DNA of 64,000 bases, taken from assembly GCF_000003815.2 (NCBI RefSeq), contig NC_049981.1, positions 3,486,666 to 3,550,665 of the forward strand, written 5' to 3'. The position numbers were made by a program, and so were the translations under genes. Shown one piece after another: positions 35,301 through 50,300 of the stretch. The stretch comes from Branchiostoma floridae (Eukaryota > Chordata > Leptocardii > Amphioxiformes > Branchiostomatidae). Numbering within the stretch: the first letter of the stretch is position 1; each line of letters begins with the position of its first letter. The notes beneath the pieces are model-generated. The model had not been told where the DNA came from. It saw nothing but the letters and a program-made list of their open reading frames with translations, and ran no database searches.

Positions 35301-38300
35301 GCGTCCCTTGGGGTCCTCACTATCTGTGACTGTCCAGATCTGAGCTCAACACGATACGCGTCCTGATTCTCCGTTGTGTCGTCACCCCACTGGTAGAGGT
35401 AGATGAGGCCGGACCCACTGCCGCTGGTGTTGACCTTGACCTCGAAGATGAAGGGCGATGTGATGACCTTGGGAAGGTCCCAGGTCGGAGTTTCACCCTC
35501 TACGTGCTTCGTAACTGAACATGTTTCTGGGTACCGAGTAAAAGAAAGTTTATATGAATGTAACCAGAAGTATATTTAAAGCTCAAATATTTCTATAATT
35601 CTGTAGTATCTATAGTTCTATATCTATTAGCACTACCCTTACACATAAGTCATATGGAAACACTTTGTTAAAGCGACTCAATGAAGTGTCACAACACAAT
35701 ATAATGTGTATCTTTTGGAAAACAAAGTTTCAATTTTGCTTGATATACTGCTGTTATTACGCGATGAAAAATTATCCTTGAAGGTTTCAGTGTTTCCATT
35801 CTGTATTGAATATGGAAAAGAAAGAATCAAAGATTTCACATAAAGAGGTTGAGAGTGCCCAGGCGAATCTCATCCACGTTTTAACCTACTGTTGCAGCCG
35901 GCAATCTCCACTCTCATGACCATCTTTCCATGCCAGGTCTGAGGCAGGAAACGTACATAACGGGCATCAACACGGTACTCCAGTAGGTTCGTGACAGGAA
36001 GACTCCTGTCGACGTTGCCTGGAAAGATCTGAAAGGTAAACGGAACGGCTTGATGAGACTATGTTCCACTTTTTCTATTTTATGCCGGTAGTTCAGCTTT
36101 GGACCTTCATAACTATCAATAAACAAACGGTCTTCGCACATTTCGTCAAAATGTGCAAATTTCAACAAATACATTAAAACCACTCTGCTTGCAACTTCCA
36201 TTTGGCTAAAATTATCTTTAGCATAAAAAAAAGGCAAAACAGATACTTTGATGTCTAAGATACCTTTTCTAAGCCATCGCTGCCAGTGTATGTCGTCCAA
36301 CTGATCAGATCTTTACTATATTGCAGTTTGTATGACGTCACCCATTCTTCGTCATAAGGCCGACCTTGAATCATGGTTCCCCAGATACGCATCACATCCT
36401 GTAAATCCACCTGAAATACCATATCATGTTTAATTTTGATATTGAATTCAAAATAAGAACAACTGGTGTAACCATATCTTGAAGACATACTGTATGCTGA
36501 AGTTATGCTATATCAACGGACATTAATTTTGTACTTTGACGCTCTCAATACTAAAAACTAAGGCTTAGAATTATCCCAAGGTAGATTATCATAAGCTTAA
36601 GCTCGACAAGTTTCTGATCAAGGGGTCAATGAAACTTCTGGCAGGGAAATCTTTTCCGTATTGTGTTGTAAGAAACATACATCTCTGTGAGTTACCTACA
36701 TGATAAAAGTATACAGAAAGTACTCACATCTCCAACAGGGAGATAACATACAGAACACGAGTGTTTAGTTTACAGTATATTAATAGTGGACCTACCTGCA
36801 GCCATTCCCCAACGGCACTAGACCTGGGTGCCCAGCCGCCTTTTTTGTTCAACCGCCCGAATTGAGGGACGTAACCGTAATGTAAGACCGAAGATGCAGA
36901 GATTCTGCCATCAGGTATGGCACCGGATTCCATTCCAAGTGGATGTGGACAGGCTGGGACTGATGAAGCTGAGAAATGAAGTACAGGTAGCCCTTGACAA
37001 AGAGAGCGCTGTTTCCTCTTTTCAATACTTATCGCTTCACGTGCGCGTTAATAATTTTGAATTTTACTTTGTATCAGTCAAGCGACTTACCTTCCCTTAC
37101 CGCTGCCTCCAAATCACTAATAACGCTCCATACCTCAAATCTAATTCTTTTCGAATTCCTTCTTAAACATAACGATTTATTCTCAAACTACAATGGATCT
37201 TGGGGAACAGAAATGTATTGGCCTGGTGATGTTTCAGAAAATGGATCTGTTCCTGTAGAAAGTTTAGTATTGTGATGTCTATCTATATATGTTTCCATTG
37301 GACCTAGATTATTCATAAGAATCATCTTAGTATTACACCCTAAAATATTAGAAATATTTATCGGATTAAGGCTTACTGGTGTTACAGCCAACAATCTCCA
37401 CCCTCATGGAAATGTGATTATTCCAGGACTGGACGACGAAACGCACATGACGGGCATCAACTGGGTTGTCCAGTAGGTTCGTGACAGGGATGCTCATGTC
37501 CACGTTAGCTGGAAAAACCTAAAAAGGTAATCGCATACGTTCGATGAGAGCATCTTTCTACACATTTGAATTTATTCAGTTCAAGATCTTTATCACAATC
37601 ACCACGTTCGTCCGTCTGTATCTCTACAACTCAAATCGAAAACAATGCTTTACAATACAAATGTGCGGACAAAGTTAATGATTTGTGTGACTTTTCTTAA
37701 TCTAGAAATATTTTAAAAAAAATATCACCATTTCTGAACCATTGCTACTGGCATATGTCGTCCAAGTAATCCGATCTGCACTGTACTGGAGTTTGTATGA
37801 CGTCACCCACTCGGCATCCCAAGAAAGTCGACCCTGAATGATGGTTCCCATGACTTGCTTCAGTTCCCCTAAGTCCACCTGAAAATCAAAAGATGCTTTA
37901 CGGTATGGAATGCAAAATGAAAGAGCAAGTCTTTGTCTAAATGCACACTATTTATTATGAAATTATGCCACATTATTGGATGCTAAATTTGTACTTATAG
38001 ATTCTCATTGCAAAGTGCGAATTCTCACGTCAAAAGCATTAATGATTTTCCTGGCCACAGCTTGAATCACAGGGTGGCATTACATTAAGTAGTACAGTCC
38101 AACCAATCGTACAGTCCAGCACCTCCTGTCTACAGACGGTCTCAGAAGTTATGGAGACTTCAGCTCATCTTGTCTTTGTCGTACGAAACCGCAATCACTA
38201 AATAATATTTTGTTTGTTTGTTTGTTTGTTTTGCATACCCGGTAAACCGCCTCGAGGTGTGGCTATCCTCAAACACGGGACCTCATTTGACTCCCTATCC

Positions 38301-41300
38301 GAGTGACGTCCCAAATCTAGGTACTTATTTTTACCCGAGTGGAGTGAAGAAATTCGTGTAAAGTGCATATCACAAAGGCACAACATCGGTGGCACATCTA
38401 TGGATTCGAATCCAGAACCTCTGGGTAACGAATCCCAACCCTGCCGATTGCGCCACATGAACCCGTTGATGAAGGCATTCCCAGAAAACAGTCATTTTGC
38501 AAGGATTTCAGCGTTTAGATATTCTAGATGTATGTGTATCTGGAGGAAATTGAGCAATTCAAGTAAAAAAAAAACTGCCAACCTTGAAAATATTCAATAG
38601 CCAATCAAAGTTGAACTCTGACGTGTATCCTTGTCTATCATTTTTGTAGTTTGTTCCTTTTTTGCTAATAATTGCACGCTTTTGTTTAATCAAGTGTAAT
38701 AATTCAGTTGTATAAATTGTAATATATTAGTGACAGTGTATATATTTTATTAATTAAGTGGATTACTTTTGTTTACGCCAGAATCTGGATAAGCGTTGTT
38801 TTTGTTTCTTTCCCTATGTTGATAAATTCTTTAATCATCTTAATTTTTTTTTATTTCATTGTCTTACTCATTTATCATTATGATTTATCATACATTGTTG
38901 AGTTTGAAGGAGGGGCTATTATACGCCTGGTAATTATAAGGTTCCTTCTCGGATAACCCACCTGCACATTATTTTTCTTTCTTGATATTTCTCATTCTTT
39001 TGAGGTCTCTGTATAATGATAATTCATTTGTGCGAATGAACAATACCTGTAACCACTGTCCGATGAGGTTGTACCCTGCTTTCCAGGCGCGTCCTCCGTT
39101 TAACCGCGCATAGGCAGGCTCCAAACCAACACTACGACCACCGCGAGTATAGGTTGAGGATGCTATAATGCCAGGTATGGTACCAGATTCCATCCCAAGT
39201 AATTGGGGACAGACTGGTTGAATCGCAGCTGAGGGATAAAGTAGATGTATGCTTTGGCCAGTAGCATGCTCTTTGTCAGTTACAATAGTATAATTGTTAT
39301 AACTCTTAGTATAATTCTGTATTCGCCAGGCAAGGCGGCTTGACCTCTCCTGAACACAAATTTTACAACCACACGGCTGGTCTTATTGTACTTTTATACC
39401 TAATTTTACTTTCTATAGCTGCACATTTAACTCTGGGCTTCGATAAACAACGCAATGAAATATTACAATATAATGATTCTTGGGAAAACGAAATGCATGT
39501 TCATAGTGATGTTTCAGAAATGCTGTGTACTAGATCTATCTTTATTCGCTTGTGGTGAAATGTTTATTCTTCAATATATCAATTTCATTTTATTAAGAAA
39601 AATGAGACACATGAAGCTATCAGAAATTATCATTTTAACATAGGCGGAAACTTACTGGTGTTACAGCCCACAATCTCCACCCTCATTGCGATACCATTAT
39701 GCCAGGACTGGACCACGAAACGCACATATCTTGCATCAACTGGGTTGTCCAGTAGGTTCGTGACAGGGAGGATCATGTCGATGTTGCCTGGAAAGACCTG
39801 AAAGGTATACGCAAGATATTGATGAGAGTATTTCTACTCACCATTGGCATCAGCGGCGACGCTCCACCAAACTTCAAAATCGAAGACACGACAATCAAGG
39901 TGACAGACACTTTTATTTACTGAAGAAGCACGATCACAAGAAATGGACATAGTCACAATGAAATTGTTATCAGAATAAAAAAGGCAGCTTCACTTTAAGC
40001 TTTGAGAAGAAAAATAGTTGAGTGCTAAGCACAGATAAAAGCCAATTAAAGATAAATTGAATCGGTTTTGCTATACAAACTATCAAGCGCGACTTTCTGC
40101 TTTATATTTATCTAGTGGTGTATTTGCAATTGTCTAATCTAGAAATAAACAAATAAATTATATCATCATCTTTTAGATACCATTTCTGAGCCATTGCTGC
40201 TGGTATATGTTGTCCAACTTATCCGATCTGCACTGTACTGTAGCTTATATGACGTCACCCACTCGGCGTCACCAGAAAGCCAACCCTGAATGATGGTTCC
40301 CATGACTTGCTTCATTGTCCCTAAATCCACCTGAAAAGCAACGATGCTTTACGTTAACGAATGCAAAATGAAACACCAGGGGAACAGGTCTTACTATCTC
40401 TTCAAGACACACTCTGTATGCTAAAAGTAGGCTATATAAACGGATACTATCTTTGTACTAATCATCTTCTCAATGGAGCAAATGAACGAATTTCCAAGTA
40501 AGAATATCATCAGCATGAAAACCACTCTCCTGGTGTACAATTCTAATCGAAAGGTTGGAGTAGGGAGCAGTTCATACTGTTCATTCCAACTTTGATCCCT
40601 GACGAAGGTAACTGAGCACCATGACGCGCTTCGTGTCCCCTAAACTTTATAATTATCAACCAAGCTGATCAATAATTGTGTTCTAACTTCTACGACACCT
40701 CAATCACCGTGATTCATCTACACCGTGATTCATCTATCCCGGACTTACCAAAACCCAGTCATTCCGTCTAGAGACCATCCAACGCCGTGCTTGCCGCATC
40801 ATTCTGGGCAATAAGTACACTCACTACTCAGAAGCCCTCACCCAACTCGGACTACCCACCCTTGAATCCAGGAGGGAACAACTATGCAAGAAGTTCGGAC
40901 TGAAACTTCTGAAATCGGCTTTCAGAGACTGGCTTCCCCAGTCCCGGGGTGAAGCTAGTGGTCGGCTAACGCGGACTAGCCACAAACTGAACTCTATATA
41001 CACACGAACTGAGCGCTACCGCAACAGTCCGATACCCTACATTACCACTGTATTGAATAAGGAATTGTGACCGTTAAACACGAATATTTTGTTGTTAATT
41101 TTAATGTTGATATATTATATTATATTATGATAGATTTTAAAGATTCCTTGTCAATTTTAACGATCTTTAACCGCAATAATTGTTATGGAAATTTATTACG
41201 ATGGAGTGCCCTTGAAATGTTATACTTTTAAAATGGTTGTAAAGTCCGGAATCAATTCAGCCGCGGCTGCCATTTCTTGACTTGTATTATGCAATAAACC

Positions 41301-44300
41301 AGTATTATTATACTCGATGAACGCATTTACAGAAAGATTTGTGAAGTGTTACTCTATCTTGTCATGAAAGACCATAATGTTTACTATGCTCGTAAGTAAG
41401 TGGCAGCCCAGAGCTGAATTATCTGTCAACAGACATTTGCCAGGATGACCCAGGTTGGCAAGACTGTTGTCTAGTGCTGTATCTTTGGGTAAGTACAAAT
41501 AATCTGGGATTGGTCAGTTACCCCCATGACATACTATAGTAGTTCTATCCCCAGAAGAGAAGGCCCAAGATAAGTGAAGATTGGTCAGCAGAGGTCACAT
41601 GCGTATATAGCACCCACATTTTTCAGTCTGATAACACCACAGCTTTGCTTGATATCACCACACTTGTTCTCTCATTTGCATGGAATATTCTCACACTTTT
41701 TTCATCGTCCCACATTATGTAGATATATTTACAGAACATAAACAGAGTTTTTCTTTGGCTGAGCGAAGTAGGTATGGGCTAAGTTCATGAAGATGTATGT
41801 CTACCTGTAACCACTGTCCGATAAGGTTGTAAAATGCTTTCCATGCGCGTCTTCCGTTTAACCGCGCCTGGTGAGGTTCGACATACACAGTGCGACCACC
41901 GCGAAGGTAGTACGAGGATGCAGTGATGCTGCCTCCAGGTATGGCACCAGATTCCATCCCAAGTGTTTGGGGACAGACTGGTTGAACTGCAGCTGAGAGA
42001 GAAAGTAGATATAAGCTTTAGCAAATAGAGTGCTCTCCTCCAATTATAATCATTTTAAGTACACTTGTCAATAGCTCTTAGTATAGTTCTGTATTAGCCA
42101 GGCAACTAAACCGCTATTAAACACCAATTTCCCAATCACACGGCGGGTTATTGCACGTTTTTACCTTATTCTACTTTCTATAGCTGTAACTCTGTATAAC
42201 TCTGTGCTTCGGTGAACAACCTGTGTGATGAAATCTTCCAATACCAAGATTCTTGGGAAAAGACATGCATTTTTCTAATTATGTTCTATGAAATGCTGTG
42301 TACTATCTTTTCAAAAGTGAGAAAATGTTCATCATAGAATGTTTCCGGTCCACTTTGAATATGAACACGAATGACTGAAAAGTCCGTCTACAGCTGTTAG
42401 AAAAAAAACCTCTCATTTTAGTTGAAACGTACTGGTGTTACAGCCCACAATCTCTCCCCTCATGGAGATGTGATTATGCCAGGACTGGACCAAGAAGCGC
42501 ACATAACGGGCATCAACTGGGCTGTTGAGTAGGTTTGTGACAGGAATGCTAATATCAACGTTGCCTGGGAAGACCTAAAAGGTAAACATACAATATCGAT
42601 TAAGGTATGTCTTTTGTATGGTATGAGTTATCTAAATCTAAATTCGCATCACACCAATGCAAAATGGTCCCCATACATTCCGTCTTACACCAACTATAGC
42701 GCAGAATAACCAAATGATCAAATCCTCTTCGCTATGAAAAATAGCAAAGACAAGTTTTGTTACTCAGTGGTATTTTGTTTAATCTAGAGATAAAACACAT
42801 ATTTTGATATTTGAGTTACCATTTCTAAGCCATTGCTGTTAGCATATGAAATCCAAGAGATCCCATCTGAACAATACTGGAGTTTGTATGACGTCACCCA
42901 CTGGTGTTCATGAGAAAGTCGACCCTGAATGATGGTACCCATGACGCTCTTCATTTCCCCTAGGTCCACCTGAAAGACAACGGTTGTTCTTTTATATAAA
43001 ATGTACAATAAGAGGCAAGAAAAAAACGGGACTACCTGTTGAAGACGCATTCTGTATCCTGAAATCAGGACATATTGACCAACACTAATTTTTTACGTAA
43101 ATATTTTAAATGCAAAAAAAATACTTGAAATCATATCATGACATCAATTAGATTTTCCTTGCTGACGACTCGGACCAAACGGGCTGTAGCGGTACAATCC
43201 AAGCAGTCATCTCTGGTGTAGGTAACTAAAAAATTACCGAGACTTTGGACAAGAAATAACAAGGCGTTTTTTAAAAGACCCGACATCCCGGCAATTCACC
43301 AAGTGAACCTGATATTTACATGAAATTACCATACCTTTAACAGGGAAATAATTTACGATTGTCTAACTGCCTACCTGCAACCACTGCCCTATGGTGTTGT
43401 AACCTGCTGACCAAGCGGCTCCCCCATTTAACCGCGCGCGGTAAGGTTCGAGACCTCTAGCTGAGGTCGATGATGCAGTGATGCTACCATGAGGTATGTC
43501 ACCAGATTCCATCCCAAGTGGTTGGGGACAGGCTGGGAGGGGGGCTGCAGCTGAGGGATCAAGAAAATATAACAATTTGCAACTAGAGTGCTTTTTCCCA
43601 ATTACAATAGTACTAGTATTATTGAACACTTGATAACGCAACATGTATCTCTAATCTAATTCTATACATGTCAAGCAATTTGACCTCCCTTTAGCTTCAA
43701 CTTCACAATCATACGGCAGGTGAGAATGAAGTTGAAGAGTTAGTTGTTGTTTTTTAAGGAAGACTTAGTTGTTTCCATCTATAGCTGCGCTCGAACACTG
43801 GACTTTGTTAGACGTCTCGCTACATTCTTACTAGTTTGCATCCTTACATGAAGAAATGTTTTTCTTTAATGTTTCCAGTCCCCTTTGATCGTGGTAGATA
43901 ATTCTGTCGAAAGTCTACCTTACGATATTGACAATATTCATCCGGGTTAAAACTTACTGGTGTTACAGCCCACAATCTCCACCCTCATGGCGATGCGATT
44001 ATGCCAGGACTGAACCACAAAACGCACATAACGGGCGTCAACTGGGCTGTCCAGTAGGTTCGTAACAGGGAGACTCACGTCGGCGTTGCCTGGAAAGACC
44101 TAACAGGATAAACGCAAATATTAGAGCATTTTCTTCTTTGTATCATTTGTTAAATATTAAGCTCTATATCTGCACATCAATGACCAAACCGTTTCCATAC
44201 ATCCCGTCCAAAACCAACGTATCAATCGAATGGATCGACACATTCCATCTAAGCTGAAGAAGAGTGATGGATGTCACTCGAAACGTCCGGAAGTAAATAT

Positions 44301-47300
44301 CCGTTTTTATCCAGTTGTAGAGATTGAATTGCATTTGAATATTGCTTACCTGGATGTCTAACATTCATAAACGAGTGGATCGACACTGTTTTACTATATG
44401 AAATCGGAGTATTTTTAGTTTAGAAAAAAATAGTACTAGTATATATCTTGATCTTCGACATACGATTTCTGAGCCATTGATGTCGGTATAGGTCATCCAA
44501 GTGATTCGATCCGTGCTGTACAGGAGTTTGTATGACGTCACCCATTGGTGGTCATGAGAAAGACGTCCCTGAGCGATGGTGCCCATGACGCGCTTCATTT
44601 CCCCCAAGTCCACCTAAAAAGCGATGGGTTTTTTTTTATATAGAATAAATATTTTGGAGCAAAATAAGAAGGACCGAGAATCAGGTCTACCTCTCTTGAA
44701 GACACACTGTATGTCAGAATTACCTCACCTCACCTAGTCCCATCCTCATCAGGAGGGTTGGTGACTATATTACGGACACCTATATTGTTATCTGACCTTC
44801 TTAATGAAGAAGTCGTGCAGAATCCTTAGTCAAAATACCATACATAACCCCGAAAAGATTTCTCTGGCTGACAATACGGACCAAATGGTCTTGTTGAGGT
44901 AAGATGTAAAGTCCAATTAGGCTCCTTCAGGAAGGTATTAAATAGGTCTTGCCGAAACCTTTGACAATGTTTTGTTTTAATAAAGAAACATCAATACCCA
45001 TGATTCACACAGATGATGAATACACTAACATTCACCATTGCGATAAGGATCTAATTTAAAGAGCACGAGGGTTCACTTTATGACGATGTATGCCTACCTG
45101 CAACCACTGTCCGTTGATGTCATAGCTGGGTGACCAGGCGTATGGATGGTATGCTCCGCCGGCGTTTAACCTCCCTCGGTAAGGCTCGAGACCAGCAGAT
45201 CGGCCATGATAAAGATAGAAAGAAGATGCAGTGATGCTGCCATCAGTTATGGCTCCAGATTCCATCCCAAGGAGATGTGGACAGGCTGGGACTGAGGCAG
45301 CTGAGAGATGAAGATGAAACCATTGGCAAAGAGGGTGAGGAATTTATGATTACACGCAAGCTGTCAATTTTATTCGGTATGCACACTTACTTCCCAATTA
45401 TGCTGTACGTTATACTTTACCTTTTGTTGCTGTGTATGTAACTATGGGCGTCATTAAACAACACGATAGATTCTCACAATAAATGATTCGAAAAGGAATG
45501 CTGTCTGATAATGTTTCTGAAAATGCTAACCAAAGGATCTGTGTTAGTCAATCGTCTTTTCCAGTCCAGCAAACCAGTTTTCCAATAACACGTCTATAGC
45601 TAGTAGTGTTATACGTACGCAAAGGCGTAGTTTACACCTTCTATACCAGGGTATATCGCTCAAAGCTTTGTTAAACGATTCGATACATTCTCACAATAGA
45701 ATTACGATATTGGGAAAGATGCGTTTGCCTAGTTATGATTGATAAAATGCTGTTGAATCAGTTTGAATGCGTTTGCGATGAAATATTTGTCGCTGAATGC
45801 ATTGAAACGGATAAATAAAAAAAAGTCAACCTAAAGCTACTAGATTTAGCCGTGCTAAATTACTATCAATAAATCATAAGTAAATCGCTTTTGATGGCAA
45901 ACGTTGCCTCATAAATGATAGTACATCTTACTTTACTTTATCCTTCCGCTTATGCGTGGTGGGGGGCGTCGCGGGGGATAGTACATCGGCTACCAAAATT
46001 GTGTTTTCAGCACAAATTTGACAGATTAGGCCAGACGCTCTGTGCGCGTCACTCCTTACGGAACGCCGTGTATTAAAGGTATCGAAATGGAAACCTCACG
46101 GTTCTGAGCCCAGCGATCTACATGTACTATCAATGACCTTGAAAAAGGCACTTACTCGACGTGTTACAGCCAACAATCTCCACTCTCATCGCGATGCGAT
46201 CATTCCAGGTCTGGACCACGAAACGCACATAACGGGCACCAACTGGGCTGTCCAGTAGGTTCGTTACAGGGAGGCTCATGTCGACGTTGCCTGGAAAGAC
46301 CTAAGAGGTGAAGGCATAATTAAGATCAGGGTATTTCTACTATTTTGTGCCGTACATCAAATTCCGATTCATATTTTTATCAATTAATCAAAAGTCCCCG
46401 TACATCCCGTCTAAGTCCAACATCCCGTCTAAGTGCAAATCAACACCAAAAATCTTTGAGGTACCATTTCTGATCCATTACTGCCAGCATATGTTGTCCA
46501 TGTAATTCGATCTGTACTGTAATGGAGTTTGTATGACGTCACCCAATAGCGGTCCTGATGATCAAGTCGACCCTGAATGATGGTGCCCATGACGAGCTTT
46601 CTTTCCCCTAAATCCACCTGAAAGACAAGCAGTATGAAAAAGAAGAAACAAAAAGAGCAGGTCTAACTATCTCTGGAATTCGGCCATATTGACGGATATC
46701 CTGGCCAATTTTGTACTTACACTTTCTCAATGCAGCCAATACTTGAAACCACAATTCCAAACATAACAAACTCGAAAAATTTGCCTGACCGACAGTTCCC
46801 GACAGGTAGTATAGGTTCCCCAGATGAAGGATAAGGAGTTGTTACCGAATGTTGTGTTATAAGAACCCTAGATTACTGGCATTCAATCACCGAATGATGG
46901 CATTTACTTCTAAGATTATTATTTCTTTATCTATTTCCCTTTGGACAGACGAGAACGATGTGGCATTGCGCTCAAGTTGGTAACTTATATTAACATTGCC
47001 ACATGCACAGTACAGACAAAAGGTAAAGTTAGTCTTTTCTTTAAACTCCCCGACCGAAATCAGGTACCCATTTTACACCTTGTAGGAAGGTTGATGTTTC
47101 TCAAGGGCACAGCGTCGGAGGCAGGGCGAGTATCGAACTCGGGACCTCTAAACTCTGAGCCGAACGCTCCACCAGCTACGCCACACACGACACCATCCCT
47201 TAATAATCCCTCACCCGATGATGGCATTTACAGAAAAAAGGTCACTTTTGCAACAAGAGTGTTTAGTTTACAAAGATGTATACATACCTGCAACCATTGT

Positions 47301-50300
47301 CCGACGAAGTTGTACCTTGCTGTCCAAGCGTGTGTCGGAGCGGCGTTTAACCGCCCTCGGTGAGGCTCGAGGCCAGAACTATAGGATGTTTCACGAAGGA
47401 AAGAGGATGCAGTGATGCTGCCATCAGGTATGGCACCAGATTCCATCCCTAGTAGATGTGGACAGGCAGGGACGACTGCAGCTGAGAGATCATTGGCAAA
47501 TACATGGGATTATTAGCAAAGATAGGACTGTTTCCGTTCTACAATAGTTGAAAGTACATTTGCATTTGTCTCTTCGTCGATATCTGTGTTGGACATGCGA
47601 TTTACCAGGCTCTACACATCAGCTTTCTAGTTAAACGGGTCGTTAAAATTGCACGGAAAACGTGGTTTTTACATTCTATAGCCGTGCATCAGAAAATGCT
47701 ACATACCGGATCTGTTCTCATCCGTACGTAATGAAATTACTTACTTTTTACTTCATTCTACATTGATTATTCAAAAGAATCAATTGAGGAGTCCGCCTAA
47801 CTATATATTCATATTCATCTGGACTGACACTTACTGGAGTTACAGCCCACAATCTCTACCCTCATGGCGATACGATCATTCCAAGTATGGACCACAAAAC
47901 GCACATAACGGGCATCAACTGGGTTGTTCAGTAGATTTGTGACAGGAATGCTCATGTCGACGTTGCCTGGAAAGACCTAAGAGGTGAAAGCAGAATTTAG
48001 ATATTCATTTTTTTGTTCTCCTTTACATCTTTATCACTCTTACTAATAATCTCTGAATATTACGTCCAAGACCAATAATACCAATCAAGACCAATAAGCC
48101 CAAATCAAAACCAAGGGAGCGTTTTGAAATTATACAACATTCATACTTTATACTTTTAGGATATACTTTCATCTTTGAGGTACCATTTCTGATCCATTAC
48201 TGCCGGCATATGTTGTCCAAGTTATCCGATCTATGCTGTACTGGAGTTTGTATGACGTCACCCAGTGGCGCTCCTCGTGATCAAGCCGACCCTGAACGAT
48301 GGTGCCCATGACGAGCTTCATCTCCCCTAAATCCACCTGAAAGACATTTTATAGAATGCAAAATAAGAGACATGAAGAGAAAATATAGCTGCCTATGTAT
48401 GCTGAAGTTCGACCATATTATCAGATACCAATTTTGTTCATATACTATCTCAATGCAGCAAATGCCTGCAAATTACAAGTCCAAAGAATCACCGAACGGT
48501 CTTTCTGGACGGCATGTGGGTCTCATGGTGGTGTTGCGGCAAGAGCTAGAATCAGGCTCACCTGATGAAAAAGACTAAGGAGCTATACTGAACCGTTGGC
48601 CAGATAAATCTTATCAAAGTTGTGTTGTAAAAGCCCTGGATTCATAAGATTCACCCACCCGATAAAGGAATTTACGTAAATTGTCACTTTTGTAACAAGG
48701 ATCATTTACAAAAGAACGAGTGTTTTACAAAGACGTATGCCTACCTGCAGCCACTGTCCGACGAAGGTGTACCCTGCTGTCCAGGCGCGTGTTGGAGCTG
48801 CGTTTAACCGACCGTAGTAAGGCTCGTGACCGTAAGTATAGGAAGCTTCTCGACGGAAGGAAGATGCAGTAATGCTGCCATCAGGTATGTCACCAGATTC
48901 CATTCCGAGTAGACGTGGACAGACTGGGACGACTGCGGCTGAGGATAAAACTATTGGCAAAAGATAGTGTTTTTTCTCACTTACAGTACTTGAATATAAC
49001 AATAAGTACATTGATTTTCTTTATCCAATTATGCATTATCACATGCGGCTTTACCGGCCATGTGCATCAGCTTCCCAGTTACACGGTAAGTCATATTGTA
49101 CGGGAAGACGTTTTACCTTATCAAGCCGTGCATCTAACTCTAGGCCTCGTTAAACAACTTGAAGAATTTTGCACAATATATTAGCTCGATCTCGTTCATA
49201 TATTCAAATACATTTTACAATGGTGGTATGGTGCGTTTACGACATAATCAGTACGTCCAAGATAGATATAGTACAGTACGTTCAAAGATGCATTTTACGA
49301 CATAGTATCGATTTTCGGTATATACTTGCTCATTTTGCAGCTACTTTGTACGATATAATAGAAAACGAGCGAAATTTAATGCTCGCGAGAAGGTCTTCCA
49401 TCTAATGGCAAATAAAAAGTCAACCTTAAGGTATTAGAAATGTCCAACTGTTGACACTTACTGATGTTACAGCCCAAAATCTCCACCCTCATGGAAATAC
49501 GACCATACCAGGACTGGACCACAAAACGCACATAACGGGCATCAATCGGGCTGTCTAGTAGGTTCGTGACTGGGGTGCTCATGTCGACGTTGCCTGGAAA
49601 AACCTAAAGGTAAACGGATAACTTTGATGAGTTTTTTTTCCTTCCATATAATCTTCATTAAGCTGTAGATCTCTATCGAGGTTAAGGGATAGGTGAGGTG
49701 AGGTGAGGTGAGGTGAGATCTTTATCACTAGCGCTGAGAAAACTGTCTCCGTTTCGCCCGTTCAAGACAACTATATTAATAGCGTAGGTAAAAAACACTT
49801 TGCCGTAAAAAATCAATGCTTAATAAGACTTCGTTGTATTTTTAAAAAAAATGGCATATTTTGATCTTAGGGATACCTTTTCTGAGTCATTCCTGCCAGC
49901 ATATGTCGTCCATGTAATCCGATCTATACTGTAGTGGAGTTTGTACGATGTCACCCACTGGTGCTCATGATAATGTCGACCCTGAATGATTGTACCCGTG
50001 ACGCGCTTTATTTCACCAAAATCCACCTGAAAGGCAATGTTTGTTCTTCGTTATAGAATGCATAACAAGAGGCAAGAAGTATTTCTTTAAGACATATATG
50101 CTGAAATTAGGCCATATTGATTATTATCAATTTTGCAGTGAGACACAAGAGAAATCACAAGTCAAAATATCAATCTAAAAGATTTTTTTCGGACCTAAGG
50201 GTGGTGTTGCGGTAAGAAGTACAATATACTAATGATCCCTGATAAAAGAAAGTGAGGAATTACCGAAACGTCGGGCAGTTTTACCTTTTCAATGAAACCT

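Noticed and set aside
34302..35526. A separate enzyme gene (farnesoic acid O-methyltransferase)
   Set aside because: The FA exons are in phase 1 on both sides and flanked by discoidin and sushi exons, and no methyltransferase (SAM-binding) motif is present; it is an extracellular module.
46040..46135. Second tRNA-like patch
   Set aside because: The B-box match is weak and no clear A box or stem is present; not enough to call.
47060..47195. Functional tRNA gene
   Set aside because: A and B boxes are visible, but no acceptor stem pairs across the expected ends, so it is read as a SINE fragment.
46941..47363. 140-codon plus-strand frame
   Set aside because: It spans a SINE and the reverse of a discoidin A exon, with no domain of its own.
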